Source: Marichromatium purpuratum 984
Lineage (GTDB): Bacteria; Pseudomonadota; Gammaproteobacteria; Chromatiales; Chromatiaceae
Length of the DNA stretch: 64,000 bases
Assembly: GCF_000224005.2 (NCBI RefSeq)
Contig: NZ_CP007031.1
Location: 1,227,501-1,291,500 of the forward strand
Reading direction: 5' to 3'
Shown here: one piece after another, positions 1 to 8,172 of the stretch
Layout: every line of letters starts with the position of its first letter
How positions within the stretch are numbered: the first letter of the stretch is position 1
The notes under the pieces: generated by a model
The model's input: the letters and a program-made list of their open reading frames with translations, nothing else
Database searches by the model: none
Told to the model about the DNA's origin: nothing
Made by a program: the position numbers and the translations under genes

Positions 1-39
1 CTGTAAACCAAAGTGTCAACCGTGGCAGTGGAGCGACCT

Positions 40-840
40 GTGAGCGAGCGAATGTCGAATGCGCCGGTGTACTATGCGCTAGCGCAGGCGCACTTCAATC
101 CGGTGGCCGCAATGGCCAAGTACGTCAACCAGATACAGGATCGGCTGCGTCGTGAAGGTTACCCCCTGTTCGAGCCGCAGGAGGTTACTCACTTGGTCGT
201 GCCGAGGCCGGGGCAGGCGCAACAACCCGAGCCGAAGATTCAGCAAACGACATCCTGGCTCTTGGCCAATCAAGACCGAACCGCAGGCTTTGTTCTTTTG
301 CCTTCGAGTATCACGTTCCAGACGACGAACTACGACACGCACGAGACCTTCATCCCTGAGCTGTTGCGTGGGTTAAGCGCGGTTCATGAAGAGGTCAGCC
401 TTGACCACGTGGGGCGCCTGGGCCTGCGCTACCTGGATGCCGTGCTGCCAAGAAGCGGGGAGCAAGTCGAGCAGTATTTTGCCGATGGTGTTCATGGGGT
501 GAAGTTTGATGCGCCCTGCCAGCACGCAATGAGCGAATCCGTGTTCTCGACCAAGGTTGGCCCGCTTGTGACTAGTGGAACCTTGGTCGTGAGGGTGTAT
601 CGCGCGAATGCACCGCTTGGCTTCCCCCCCGATCTATCACAGAACGGGCTGACACCGAACGCTCGCTTCGCTATGACGGAACCATGCGACCACGGCGTGC
701 TCGATACCGATCATTTTTGCAGCGGTCGCATGCCAATCAATCCAGATGAGCTTGAGGCACAGCTGCACTCTTTACATGCCTCTGTCAAGTCCGTGTTCAT
801 GAAAGCGACTACGGATCATGCGCGTGAGACATGGGCGTAG
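40..840 (+). CDS. TIGR04255-family protein
   Basis: The protein has 266 residues and no known biochemical activity. The N-terminus (NAPVYYALAQAHFNP followed by an IQDRLRREGYP segment) matches my memory of TIGR04255 proteins, a sporadically distributed family often found on mobile DNA. I chose GTG at 40 because GGAG lies 6 nt upstream. GTG at 13 and ATG at 52 are in-frame alternatives. No signal peptide or membrane segment is visible. It is the first gene of a tight three-gene cassette: the next gene starts just downstream and the third follows within 16 nt. Assignment to the family is fairly confident; a defence or addiction role would be speculation. Confidence 0.7.
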   Translation: MSERMSNAPVYYALAQAHFNPVAAMAKYVNQIQDRLRREGYPLFEPQEVTHLVVPRPGQAQQPEPKIQQTTSWLLANQDRTAGFVLLPSSITFQTTNYDTHETFIPELLRGLSAVHEEVSLDHVGRLGLRYLDAVLPRSGEQVEQYFADGVHGVKFDAPCQHAMSESVFSTKVGPLVTSGTLVVRVYRANAPLGFPPDLSQNGLTPNARFAMTEPCDHGVLDTDHFCSGRMPINPDELEAQLHSLHASVKSVFMKATTDHARETWA

Positions 841-857
841 CCCTGGGGGAGGTCAAC

Positions 858-1517
858 ATGTACACCGCAACATCACCGGGAACCGCGATCCCGTGGTCGG
901 TTGCGCCCACTCGTCCAGTAGCAGCTGTGTTGGTGGTGGCGGCCAGCCTGACCGGAGTGTCACCGTTTGTCAGCGGCACTGGCGGTGCGTTAGATATATC
1001 TCGTGCTGTAGCCTGGTGCAGGCTAGGAGAAACGAGAACCTCTATCTCTTCTGTGGATGTCGAGGTGGATGGCGAAGAGGAGGCATCTTGCCCCGACGTT
1101 CGCAGCCCTTTAGATCATCTGACCAACATCCGCGAGACGCTCAACCCGGCGATCGCCGATCTTGCCGGGGCTTTTGCTGTGTCTAGGCAGTCGATCTATA
1201 AGTGGCTGAAGGGCGAATCAATGCCAGAAGCCGGCAACCTTGAAAGAATACAGGCGCTTAGCCAGGTGGCGGATGCTTTTCGTGAGGCAGACATCAAGCG
1301 GGCGCCGGCAATGCTGAAGATGAAGGCTTTTGAGGGGCGGTCGCTCTTGGATCTCGTTGCAACAAACGAGGCCACCCTGGAGCATGCCCGGTCGCTGATC
1401 TCAGAAGCAAAAGCCATGGATGCGTCATACGAAAGATCGGGGTTGGCCAGGAGCAAGGCCAAGCCATCAGAGGACTGGCGTTCCAGTCACTCCATCCCTG
1501 GAGCTGTCGAGCGGTGA
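858..1517 (+). CDS. HTH (XRE-like) protein, second gene of cassette
   Basis: The protein has 219 residues. The middle holds a helix-turn-helix: NIRETLNPAIADLAGAFAVS followed by RQSIYKWLKGE is a typical XRE recognition-helix region. The first 80 residues are low in recognisable features and the C-terminus is charged. ATG 858 is preferred over ATG 831 because GGGGGAGG lies 7 nt ahead of it. It lies 17 nt after the TIGR04255-type gene and 15 nt before the third cassette gene, so the three are probably co-transcribed. It may bind DNA to control the cassette. No relative is recognised beyond the HTH. Confidence 0.6.
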   Translation: MYTATSPGTAIPWSVAPTRPVAAVLVVAASLTGVSPFVSGTGGALDISRAVAWCRLGETRTSISSVDVEVDGEEEASCPDVRSPLDHLTNIRETLNPAIADLAGAFAVSRQSIYKWLKGESMPEAGNLERIQALSQVADAFREADIKRAPAMLKMKAFEGRSLLDLVATNEATLEHARSLISEAKAMDASYERSGLARSKAKPSEDWRSSHSIPGAVER

Positions 1518-1532
1518 TTCGGAGATCGTAGA

Positions 1533-2483
1533 ATGGTGGACCGGGGAACGTCATGGCGACAGGGAGACCTTCTCGCAAGCGAAGCACTGGCCCGACTCAG
1601 GTTGAACGAAGCCTTAGAGCCGGAGGGCGAGTGCTTCGCTGTCGTCATCTCTCACGACTGTGACATCCCTCACCCGCATGAGCCATACATTGAGGTGATC
1701 CTGGCCAAAGTGGTTGATCGCGCCGACGGGACGCCGGACCCGCAGCTTTCCCACGCCAAGAATCCTCGAAAACTCCATCTTGTGTACGACAGGCTGGGTG
1801 GAGGCTCGATAGTGCTCGAGCTGCAGCACGCGAAGAGACAGCTCGTTCATAAAGAGGCATTCAGAGAGCATGCAACTCGCTTTGCAGATGCCTCGCTTTC
1901 GGAGATGTCGAAGCGCACCCTGAAGCAATGGCTGGCGGCACGCTATGGCCGGCCAGCCTTTCCCAACGCCTTCGAGAGTCGGCTTGGCAAGCGCATTCGC
2001 GGAAAGGAAGTGAAGCGCCGGATCGCTGGAATCCTCAAGCCCCATGCCGAGCACCTGGTAGGGCTGTTCTTCGATCTGGGTGAGCAGCGCGGCGTCGAGG
2101 TTCCTGATGGTGAGCCCTACGCGCTATCCATCACGGTTGCATATGACGCTGAGAATGGCGCGTCAGCAGCGCGCGAGGCCGCCGAGCGCGTTGCGCAAGG
2201 TCTTCAAGAGCTTTTCACCGAGGCATACGGGCTTCCCGAAGATGCTGATGAGATCGCGCTCGATGCCTGTGAGGCGGTCCCGGATACACACATGACGCTC
2301 GCCGACATTCGGCGCGTGGATCAATGGCGGCTTGAATACCTCAGCCTGTGTGATGACGAGCAAGAGAACTTCCTGCCGGATGGCGCCGCCCCCGCGCGAG
2401 GGAAGGCAAGGACCCAAGCGCGTCACCTCTTCATTGGCTCTCTTCTCACGCGCCTCCCAGGCCTACACCACAGCCCCATCTGA
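1533..2483 (+). CDS. Hypothetical protein, third gene of cassette
   Basis: The protein has 316 residues and no domain I can name. Near residue 38 it has a conserved-looking VVISHDCDIP motif, whose His/Asp/Cys cluster could bind metal or form an active site; this is inference. The remainder is soluble and mixed alpha/beta, with an Arg/Lys-rich segment near residue 150. GGAGATC lies 5 nt before ATG 1533. It directly follows the HTH gene and faces the convergent ORF6N gene. The Met-poor C-terminal tail, rich in Ala, Pro and Arg, may not be part of the fold. Confidence 0.6.
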   Translation: MVDRGTSWRQGDLLASEALARLRLNEALEPEGECFAVVISHDCDIPHPHEPYIEVILAKVVDRADGTPDPQLSHAKNPRKLHLVYDRLGGGSIVLELQHAKRQLVHKEAFREHATRFADASLSEMSKRTLKQWLAARYGRPAFPNAFESRLGKRIRGKEVKRRIAGILKPHAEHLVGLFFDLGEQRGVEVPDGEPYALSITVAYDAENGASAAREAAERVAQGLQELFTEAYGLPEDADEIALDACEAVPDTHMTLADIRRVDQWRLEYLSLCDDEQENFLPDGAAPARGKARTQARHLFIGSLLTRLPGLHHSPI

Positions 2484-2531
2484 CCACAGCCCCGCGTATC
2501 GCGCGGCGCCTTCCCTGGCGCCGGTCTGGCC

Positions 2532-3608
2532 TCAGTGCCGGCGCTGCCCGGTCGGTTCATCGACCTCGGGATAGTCCCGTCCGGCCTGGGCGCGCGCCGC
2601 CAGCTCTTCGAGGTCGCGCTCCATCCAGCCCGAGAGCGTGTGTGCGATCTCGCCGTGATCCTCCTTGGCCGATCGCATCAGGCGTGCGCGCCAGTCCTCG
2701 ATCAGCGGCTCGGCCTGTTCGCGCCGGCGCACCACGCGGCGCAGCACCTCCAACTCGGCCTCGTTGCGCATCTGGACCAGCGGTTCGACGGCCTGCAGGA
2801 TGCGCCGCATCTCCTGGGTGAGCACCGGGAGGTTGTCCACCGTGAAGCGGTTGGGCGAGCGCACCCCGGTCGCATCGCGCAGCGCGTACCACACGCCCTG
2901 GGTCCACGCCTGCTCGTAGTGGAAGCGATGGCTGATGAGCCAGATCACCCGCCGCAGGTTGGCCATGTCGTTGTTGGTCAGCGGCTCGGAAGCGGGGTGC
3001 CGGGGCGCGTGATCGGCGTTGGGGACGCCGCGCAGTTCCATGCTGGCCATGTACACGATGGCGTCGGCGAGCTGGGTCCGTGGCAGCTGGCTGTACTTGG
3101 CGATGCGGAACTTGTTGTGCAGCCGCGACCAGATCTCGGCCAGGCCCTTGCCTTGGAGTGCGGGCGCGAGGTGGGCGACCTTGCGTTGAGCGAGTTCGGA
3201 GAGGGTTTGCTGCTCGGAGGGGATGATGGTTTCATACCGCTCACCCACGGTGCGCTCGGGGTTCACGCGGAAGTAGGCGTTGACCAGTTCGCGCTGGATC
3301 TGCCACGCCAAATCGTCGGTGAAGCTCTTGACCAGCAGCAGGTAGCCGGACTCGGTGACGACGGTCAGCTTGCTCCGATGCGCGTCAGAAATCGCGCCGG
3401 GGCTGGTAGTACGAATTTCGTCCGGGCTGACACTGAACCAATCTTGCCCTTCGATCAGGCGCGATTTGTTCTCGGTGAAGTTGCGGCGCGCAGTCCCTTT
3501 AGGGCGGCCGTGAACCTCGTCGACCTGGGTGAACGTCAACACGCGCTGATCGCGGATGACGATCGGGTGAATCTCAACAGAGTTGATGGAGACGATGGGG
3601 TTGGTCAT
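2532..3608 (-). CDS. ORF6N-domain antirepressor-type phage protein
   Basis: The protein has 358 residues. Residues 1-100 form an ORF6N domain: IRDQRVLTFTQVDEVHGRPKGTARRNF, then a GQDWFSV segment and TVVTESGYLLLVKSFTDDLAW. Such domains bind DNA and occur in phage antirepressor and KilA-type proteins. The remaining 250 residues are helical and resemble the C-terminal modules of these proteins. ATG at 3608 is chosen because GGAGGT precedes it by 4 nt and homology begins at its MTNPIVSINS. The 250 bp upstream hold no gene and presumably the promoter. Its damaged paralogue lies directly upstream on the same strand. Confidence 0.75.
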   Translation of the reverse strand: MTNPIVSINSVEIHPIVIRDQRVLTFTQVDEVHGRPKGTARRNFTENKSRLIEGQDWFSVSPDEIRTTSPGAISDAHRSKLTVVTESGYLLLVKSFTDDLAWQIQRELVNAYFRVNPERTVGERYETIIPSEQQTLSELAQRKVAHLAPALQGKGLAEIWSRLHNKFRIAKYSQLPRTQLADAIVYMASMELRGVPNADHAPRHPASEPLTNNDMANLRRVIWLISHRFHYEQAWTQGVWYALRDATGVRSPNRFTVDNLPVLTQEMRRILQAVEPLVQMRNEAELEVLRRVVRRREQAEPLIEDWRARLMRSAKEDHGEIAHTLSGWMERDLEELAARAQAGRDYPEVDEPTGQRRH

Positions 3609-3846
3609 GACGACCTCCACAGATTTACTCTCACGTAACGGGAAGCCCCGAAGGGCGGCCAGGAGGGTGAGACGGCTCTGTGAGACCGCGCGCAGCTTTT
3701 CCGGACGAACCGGTCTTGTATGGCTGCACACTCCCGGCCAGCGAAATCTGGCGCGGGCGCACAAACAAAAATACCGCATGTCTGACGGGTGCGGTGTCCG
3801 CACAGAAGAGGTTCTCACGCCTCTGGCGGAAAGCATAGGAGAGTCT

Positions 3847-3866
3847 GCGGGAGGGTGTCAAGCGGC
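3847..3866 (+). repeat. 20-bp direct repeat, copy 1
   Basis: The sequence gcgggagggtgtcaagcggc contains the stop region of the chimeric antirepressor frame. It recurs at 4345-4364 with 19 of 20 bases identical, so the two copies bracket the 500-bp chimeric fragment. Recombination between short repeats of this kind could have removed the gene's start and tail. Confidence 0.8.
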
Positions 3867-4355
3867 AAAAAACAGGCTGGGGTTCAGGTGGCCGGGCTCT
3901 GTGACGACGGTCATATCGCTCTTTCTTGCCTCTGAGACCGCGCCAGGACTGTGCGTCCGAATTTCGGACGCACCGACAACAAAGTAATCCTGGTCTTCGA
4001 TCAGCCTAGCTTTTTTGTCGTTAAAGCGCTTGCGGGCGGCCCCGGATGGGCGGCCATGAACTTGGTCAATCTGAGGGAGGGGCAACACGCGCTGGCCATT
4101 GAAGACGACGGGGTTGTTACCGCCACGGATTGTCTTAACTGGTTGATTTTGCTCCAAAGCAGGAATTCCTGCTTTGGCTGAATTCAACGACTTAGCGAGT
4201 TCGTCGATCAGCTCCTGAGTCTGCTGACTTTCAAGCCAGTGCTTCGGGCGGTGGCGCTGCTCGCCGCCGGCAGCCTTGTGCAGGTCGTTGAGGCTGTAAC
4301 GGGTCTCGTTGTCTTGGTGGATCTCGATATCACCAACAGCGATGGCGGGAGGGCG
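3858..4355 (-). pseudogene. KilA-N/ORF6N chimeric antirepressor fragment
   Basis: An open frame without a usable start codon encodes a KilA-N segment (GDIEIHQDNETRYSLNDLHKA, then PKHWLESQQTQELIDELAKS and PVKTIRGGNNP). It runs directly into an ORF6N segment (VVFNGQRVLPLPQIDQVHGRP, then ARKRFNDKKARLIEDQDYFV) and stops soon after TVVTEPGHLNPSLFFAA. The upstream frame reaches a TGA at 4356-4358 before any ATG. The KilA-N part lacks its usual CKELVYAYAMWIS continuation and the ORF6N part lacks the C-terminal module of the gene at 2532. Nearly identical 20-bp repeats flank the unit. It looks like a recombination product and is probably not translated. Confidence 0.65.
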
Positions 4356-4364
4356 TCAAGCGGC
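4345..4364 (+). repeat. 20-bp direct repeat, copy 2
   Basis: The sequence gcgggagggcgtcaagcggc differs from the copy at 3847-3866 at one base. It contains the in-frame TGA that ends the open frame upstream of the KilA-N segment and lies directly next to the end of the coiled-coil membrane protein gene at 4372. Confidence 0.8.
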
Positions 4365-4371
4365 TGCGCCG

Positions 4372-4659
4372 TCAGACCAGCCCGGCGACCTTGAGCAGCA
4401 CCCCGATGATGACGGTGGTCTGGAGCAGCCCGGCGCCGATGATCCAGCGGGTGAGGTCGGCCCTGGCCTCGGCGATGCGCACGTCCATCTTCAGCTCCAG
4501 TTCGCGCAGCCGGTAGTCCAGGTGCTCCGGCGTCACGGGACGCTGCGCGGTCTGTGCCTCCTTGAAGGCTTGCGCGATGGCCTCGGCCTGATTCTCCGGG
4601 ATGCCGGCATCCTTGATGGTGCGGATGAACTGATGGGTGTCGAAGGTGATGGTCGTCAT
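4372..4659 (-). CDS. Coiled-coil plus C-terminal membrane anchor protein (DUF1640-like)
   Basis: The protein has 95 residues. Residues 1-45 (TFDTHQFIRTIKDAGIPENQ followed by AEAIAQAFKEAQ) match the start of DUF1640/CCDC90-type proteins. Residues 50-70 are a charged helix (LRELELKMDVRIAEARADL) likely to coil, and the last 22 residues are a hydrophobic segment. Such proteins are common phage and plasmid cargo of unknown function. ATG at 4659 is chosen because homology begins at MTTITFDTH; an upstream in-frame extension has no family support. The gene ends next to a 20-bp direct repeat. Confidence 0.7.
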   Translation of the reverse strand: MTTITFDTHQFIRTIKDAGIPENQAEAIAQAFKEAQTAQRPVTPEHLDYRLRELELKMDVRIAEARADLTRWIIGAGLLQTTVIIGVLLKVAGLV

Positions 4660-4830
4660 GCGTGGTGGCTGCCGCTGAGGGTTGCCCATAGGATGGGGTG
4701 CGGCGCTGCGGGGGTCAATGGCTGGGCGGTTGGGGCTATCGCCCCACCCCGGGGTCGCGCAGCACCTGCTGCGCATCGTTTCGGAGTCCCCCGAGGTGCT
4801 GCGTGAGCGCGGCTGAGTGGCGTGCCCCTG

Positions 4831-5265
4831 CTACTCCGCGCTCACAACCATAAAGACCTTACTGGTCGCTCGACTGAGATAGCAGTGATACCACTCTGCA
4901 CCAACATATCCGCCGTAGCCGTTGCGCGCGTTTACCTTGATCGGCAGCCTGTGGGCAACGATCCTGTGGCTGGCGTAGGTGATGACCTCTGCCCCCATGG
5001 TGCCGATCTCGACGAGCTCGACGCTCGCGGGGTCCTTGAAGCTACCCTCTTTGACGCAGATCTCGGCGAGCGCCTCAATGGTGGGTCGAGACTGGTCAGG
5101 AGCTGAGGCGGACCGGACCTCGATCCGCTCGGATTCGCCGGGGCACGGGGTTTGAGAAAACGTTACCGCCCCGGTCTCGGGGTTCGTGCACTTGTAGACG
5201 CCCGCCAGCCCCGCCCCGCACCATACCGCCGCTGCTGCGGTCGCGGCCACTACCATCCAGCGCAT
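4831..5265 (-). CDS. Secreted DUF4124-type protein
   Basis: The protein has 144 residues with a clear signal peptide (MRWMVVAATAAAAVWCGAGLAG). It is followed by VYKCTNPETGAVTFSQTPCPG, the DUF4124 signature: a small periplasmic beta domain with two cysteines. The C-terminal half (residues 70-144) contains an aromatic-rich segment ending in EWYHCYLSRATSK. A strong ribosome site (GAGGAGG) lies 5 nt before ATG 5265. It follows the putative superinfection immunity gene with a 10-nt gap on the same strand, so the two may be co-transcribed. The role is unknown; as prophage cargo it may alter the host envelope. Confidence 0.7.
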   Translation of the reverse strand: MRWMVVAATAAAAVWCGAGLAGVYKCTNPETGAVTFSQTPCPGESERIEVRSASAPDQSRPTIEALAEICVKEGSFKDPASVELVEIGTMGAEVITYASHRIVAHRLPIKVNARNGYGGYVGAEWYHCYLSRATSKVFMVVSAE

Positions 5266-5275
5266 CACCACCTCC

Positions 5276-5809
5276 TCAGCCGCCGCTTGCCGCTGAGGGC
5301 TGGCCGGCGGCCGAGTCGTCAGGGTGATTGTGCTCGGTGAAGGCCCAGACCAGCGCCCCGACCCAGCCGAGGAAGGTCCAGCCAAGGAGCAGGTTGAGCA
5401 CGAAGATCGCTTCGGTCTTGCTGTGGCGACGTCCCCTTGCGACCAACCCTGGCAGGAAATAGAAGGCGAGACCAAGCAGCATCAGGGATAGGATGACCAC
5501 CACGCTGACGATCTCCTTCAGCGGCAACGCCTCGAAGATTTGCGCGGCGAAAATCGCGACGGCAGCGACCACGGAAAGTATGGCGACAACGAGCGCGCCA
5601 TGGGCGGGTCTTTGATGGGCGACTTGTGGCCTGCGAGGGCTTCGAGCTGCTCGGCGCGATGGGGCGACCGCCTGCGGGTTGAACGCCGGCCGCCCCGTGT
5701 TCTCTGCCCCGCAACTCTGGCAGACCCAAGCCGCCGCATCCTTGCTCGTCATCGTCTGGTAGCCGCACTTCCGGCAGTGCCGCCACTCCATATCAGTTAT
5801 GCCGCCCAT
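5276..5809 (-). CDS. Superinfection immunity-like membrane protein with zinc ribbon
   Basis: The protein has 177 residues. Residues 9-36 form a zinc ribbon (CRKCGYQ and CQSCGAE pairs). After a basic linker come two hydrophobic segments near residues 75-120. The C-terminal segment HSKTEAIFVLNLLLGWTFLG followed by WVGALVWAF matches the membrane motif of the T4 Imm-type superinfection immunity family, whose known members block DNA entry by related phages. Start 5809 has AAGGGAGG upstream. The location in prophage cargo fits an exclusion role. The zinc ribbon fusion is common in bacterial homologues of this type, so function in exclusion remains inferred. Confidence 0.7.
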   Translation of the reverse strand: MGGITDMEWRHCRKCGYQTMTSKDAAAWVCQSCGAENTGRPAFNPQAVAPSRRAARSPRRPQVAHQRPAHGALVVAILSVVAAVAIFAAQIFEALPLKEIVSVVVILSLMLLGLAFYFLPGLVARGRRHSKTEAIFVLNLLLGWTFLGWVGALVWAFTEHNHPDDSAAGQPSAASGG

Positions 5810-5979
5810 GGCCCCTCCCTTGCGACTCCTTGGATTGATCGCCCCGAAGTATCGCCCTACACCGCCAGCAACATCAAGCTCTTCCCTGTCGAGTTCATGC
5901 AGCAGTGGCAGTGAGTCAGCGCCGTGACCAAAAGGCTGCATAAGGCCAGCCCCTTTGGGATGCCAAATTCAGGCGCTTG

Positions 5980-6591
5980 CTATTGACCGTACCGGTCAAT
6001 GAACTTGTTTCTGGCCTGTCGTGCCTGATCGCAATGCCATAAGGCTCTATCGGTGCAGGTGACGCACATCCTGAGATAGCTAGCGGCTGATTTGAGGTCG
6101 CGCGCGCGATAGTCGCTGAGGCTGTCTGCATATCGCCTCCATCGATCCGCCTCTATGAGTAGCTTGCGCATTCGCTTGCCGCATAAGACGGGGTCATGGC
6201 GAGGGAGGTTTTGGCCGATCAAGATTAGTAAGTTGATGTTCTCTGATAGGTTCTTGAGCGGATCCTGCTGCTTGATATAGCGGGTGGCGTCTGGCGGCGG
6301 GGTTGATCGCTCAACCTCAACGCGCGCTGGACAGCGACCGGACTGGCGGATGATCAAGCGCTCCCCTCGGTCGAGAGATGCTTGAGCTTCGGTGCTACGC
6401 GGAATAGCCATCGAGTATGGCGGAGTGACGTCAGAGTAAATGATATCGCCTTTGGCATTGTAAAGATCGTAGCAAGCAGCGCTTGCTGTGCTGCATGCAC
6501 TCAAAATCCAGGCCGCGAGCCCAGCGATCAGCCAGATTGCGAGAGATCCTGGAGCCAGCCTTTGGTCGGTCCTTAGCGATGAGTTCATCAT
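5980..6591 (-). CDS. Exported Cys-containing protein, probable lipoprotein
   Basis: The protein has 203 residues. A hydrophobic N-terminal segment (SLAIWLIAGLAAWILSAC) ends at a lipobox-like L-S-A-C, suggesting lipidation. The mature part begins with ACYDLYNAKGDIIYSDVTPP, reminiscent of DUF4124-type domains. The C-terminal half is helical and charged with several cysteines (MCVTCTDRALWHCDQ). No enzyme motif is seen. The start overlaps the stop of the preceding membrane protein gene in a TAATG arrangement, so translation is probably coupled. The next Met codon at 6588 is an equally good start. It belongs to the small cargo cluster ahead of the phage module. Confidence 0.55.
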   Translation of the reverse strand: MMNSSLRTDQRLAPGSLAIWLIAGLAAWILSACSTASAACYDLYNAKGDIIYSDVTPPYSMAIPRSTEAQASLDRGERLIIRQSGRCPARVEVERSTPPPDATRYIKQQDPLKNLSENINLLILIGQNLPRHDPVLCGKRMRKLLIEADRWRRYADSLSDYRARDLKSAASYLRMCVTCTDRALWHCDQARQARNKFIDRYGQ

Positions 6592-6929
6592 TACTTGCGC
6601 ACCCCGCAAGCCAGACACTGGGTGTAGATCCTATCTTTCTTGGTTCTGACCTCGACCATGCCACCGCAGTTCGTGCAGGCGTCTCCCTTGCCGCGCCACC
6701 ACCTCCACAGCCTGATGCTCTGTAGAAGGGCGTATATCGTAGTCGTGATCGTCCCGACACCGATGGCGAGCAGCGCCAAGCGCTGCGACATGCCAGCAAG
6801 GGATGAGATGTATGGTGATTGAGCGAGCAGGGGCGGGATGAATACCCCGAAAAGCCAGTACGCCGCGAGCGCCGAAAGCAAGATGGCGGCAGGCCAGCGA
6901 TACACCCGAAACAGCATCCTTTCTTGCAT
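6591..6929 (-). CDS. Small membrane protein with C-terminal zinc ribbon
   Basis: The protein has 112 residues. Two hydrophobic segments (about 12-35 and 50-72) are followed by a C-terminal zinc ribbon (CTNCGG and CLACG pairs). Start 6929 has GGAAAGGGG about 8 nt upstream. The stop codon overlaps the start of the next gene (TAATG). The combination of membrane helices and a short zinc ribbon recurs in the superinfection immunity-like gene downstream, so both may act at the inner membrane. I do not recognise the family. Confidence 0.5.
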   Translation of the reverse strand: MQERMLFRVYRWPAAILLSALAAYWLFGVFIPPLLAQSPYISSLAGMSQRLALLAIGVGTITTTIYALLQSIRLWRWWRGKGDACTNCGGMVEVRTKKDRIYTQCLACGVRK

Positions 6930-7092
6930 GCGCGAACCCCTTTCCGCTGCTTCAAGCCGAGCGCCGCTGTCTGGGGCAGGCTCGGACCGTCTCCAATAAG
7001 ACTACATCGCAGCACCGCCACCGCGCCATTTTTCGGTATTTTTGACACCTGCCGCTTCCTAGTCTGTCCGTAAACCCCTGACGGATGGACAG

Positions 7093-8169
7093 ATGCCCGA
7101 TACCACCCCCCACATCGATCTCGACGGCGTCGTCGGCTGGGACATCCTGGCCGACGATGTGCGCCAGGCGCTGGCCGAGGTCGCCGACGTCATCCTCCGG
7201 CTGCACTCGCCCGGCGGCGATGTGGCCGAGGGCGTGGCGATCCATAACGCCATCCGTGACCACCGTCGCGCCGGTCACCACGTCACCGTCGAGGTGGCGG
7301 GGCTGGCCGCGTCGATGGCGACCTATATCGCGTGCGCGGCCGATCGCATCCAGGTCGAGGACAACGCGACCTGGATGGTGCACAACCCCTGGACCATTGC
7401 CTGGGGTGATCACCGCGAGCTGCGCAAGACCTCCGGCATCCTCGAATCCCTCGCCGGCGTGCTCGGTCGCGCCTATCAGCCTCGGCTTGACGCCACCGGG
7501 CGCAGCGCGCGCGCCGACATGGACGAGGAGACCTGGCTCTTCGGTGACGAGATCGTGGCCGCCGGCTATGCCGATGCGCTCATTCCCGCCGGCGAGGGCG
7601 CCGAGACCAAGCACGAGGCGCTCGCGCTCGCCCGCGGCGCCTTCGACCGCATGACCCGCACGCTGCGCGAGCGCGCCGATGCCGACTCGCTCGATCGCAT
7701 CGCCGCGCTGCTGCCGCGCGCCGCCGCGCCAACCGCCCCTCCACAGGAACCCGCCATGTCCAAGCCATCCCCGTCGGCGGCCGAGCCGGCCGCGCACGAC
7801 CCTGCCGCCACGTCCGATCCCGCCTCGGCGCCCACCGCGACCGGCGAGGCGCCGCCGGCACCCCTCGCGCCCGATGTCGAGGCACGCATCCAGGCCGCGC
7901 TGGCCGCCGAGCGCGAGCGCGTCGGCGCCATCCAGGCGCGTTGCGCTCAGGTTGGCATGCCCGACCTGGCCGCCGACCTCATCGCCGAGGGCGTCACCCT
8001 CGCCGAGTGCAACGCGCGCATCGTCAACGCCTGGGTCGAGGCCGGCGGCCCCGAGATGCGCCAGGCCACCAGCGCCACCGCGCCGAGCGCGCAACACGCC
8101 GCCGAGGTCGACGCCGCGCGGCAGCGGCTGCGCGCCCAGGTCGCCGGGCGCCCGTCCGGTCAGGAGTGA
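7093..8169 (+). CDS. ClpP-type prohead protease with fused scaffold domain
   Basis: The protein has 358 residues. Residues 1-200 are an S14/ClpP-like protease that matures the phage prohead: SPGGD near residue 38, catalytic Ser74 in GLAASMA and His97 in WMVHNPW. Residues 215-260 are a low-complexity Ala/Pro linker and residues 270-358 a helical, charged scaffold-like domain (PDVEARIQAALAAERERVGA). An internal ATG at 7756, with AGGAA just upstream, would give a scaffold-only product in the same frame, as lambda makes Nu3 within gpC. Start 7093 has only a weak ribosome site. The gene opens the late module and is followed by decoration and capsid genes. Confidence 0.85.
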   Translation: MPDTTPHIDLDGVVGWDILADDVRQALAEVADVILRLHSPGGDVAEGVAIHNAIRDHRRAGHHVTVEVAGLAASMATYIACAADRIQVEDNATWMVHNPWTIAWGDHRELRKTSGILESLAGVLGRAYQPRLDATGRSARADMDEETWLFGDEIVAAGYADALIPAGEGAETKHEALALARGAFDRMTRTLRERADADSLDRIAALLPRAAAPTAPPQEPAMSKPSPSAAEPAAHDPAATSDPASAPTATGEAPPAPLAPDVEARIQAALAAERERVGAIQARCAQVGMPDLAADLIAEGVTLAECNARIVNAWVEAGGPEMRQATSATAPSAQHAAEVDAARQRLRAQVAGRPSGQE

Positions 8170-8172
8170 GCC

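Noticed and set aside
7061-7093. TCTGTCC...GGACAGA inverted repeat just before the prohead protease as a phage end or attachment site
   Set aside because: The arms are short and no second copy was seen at the right end; a simple mRNA hairpin is more likely.
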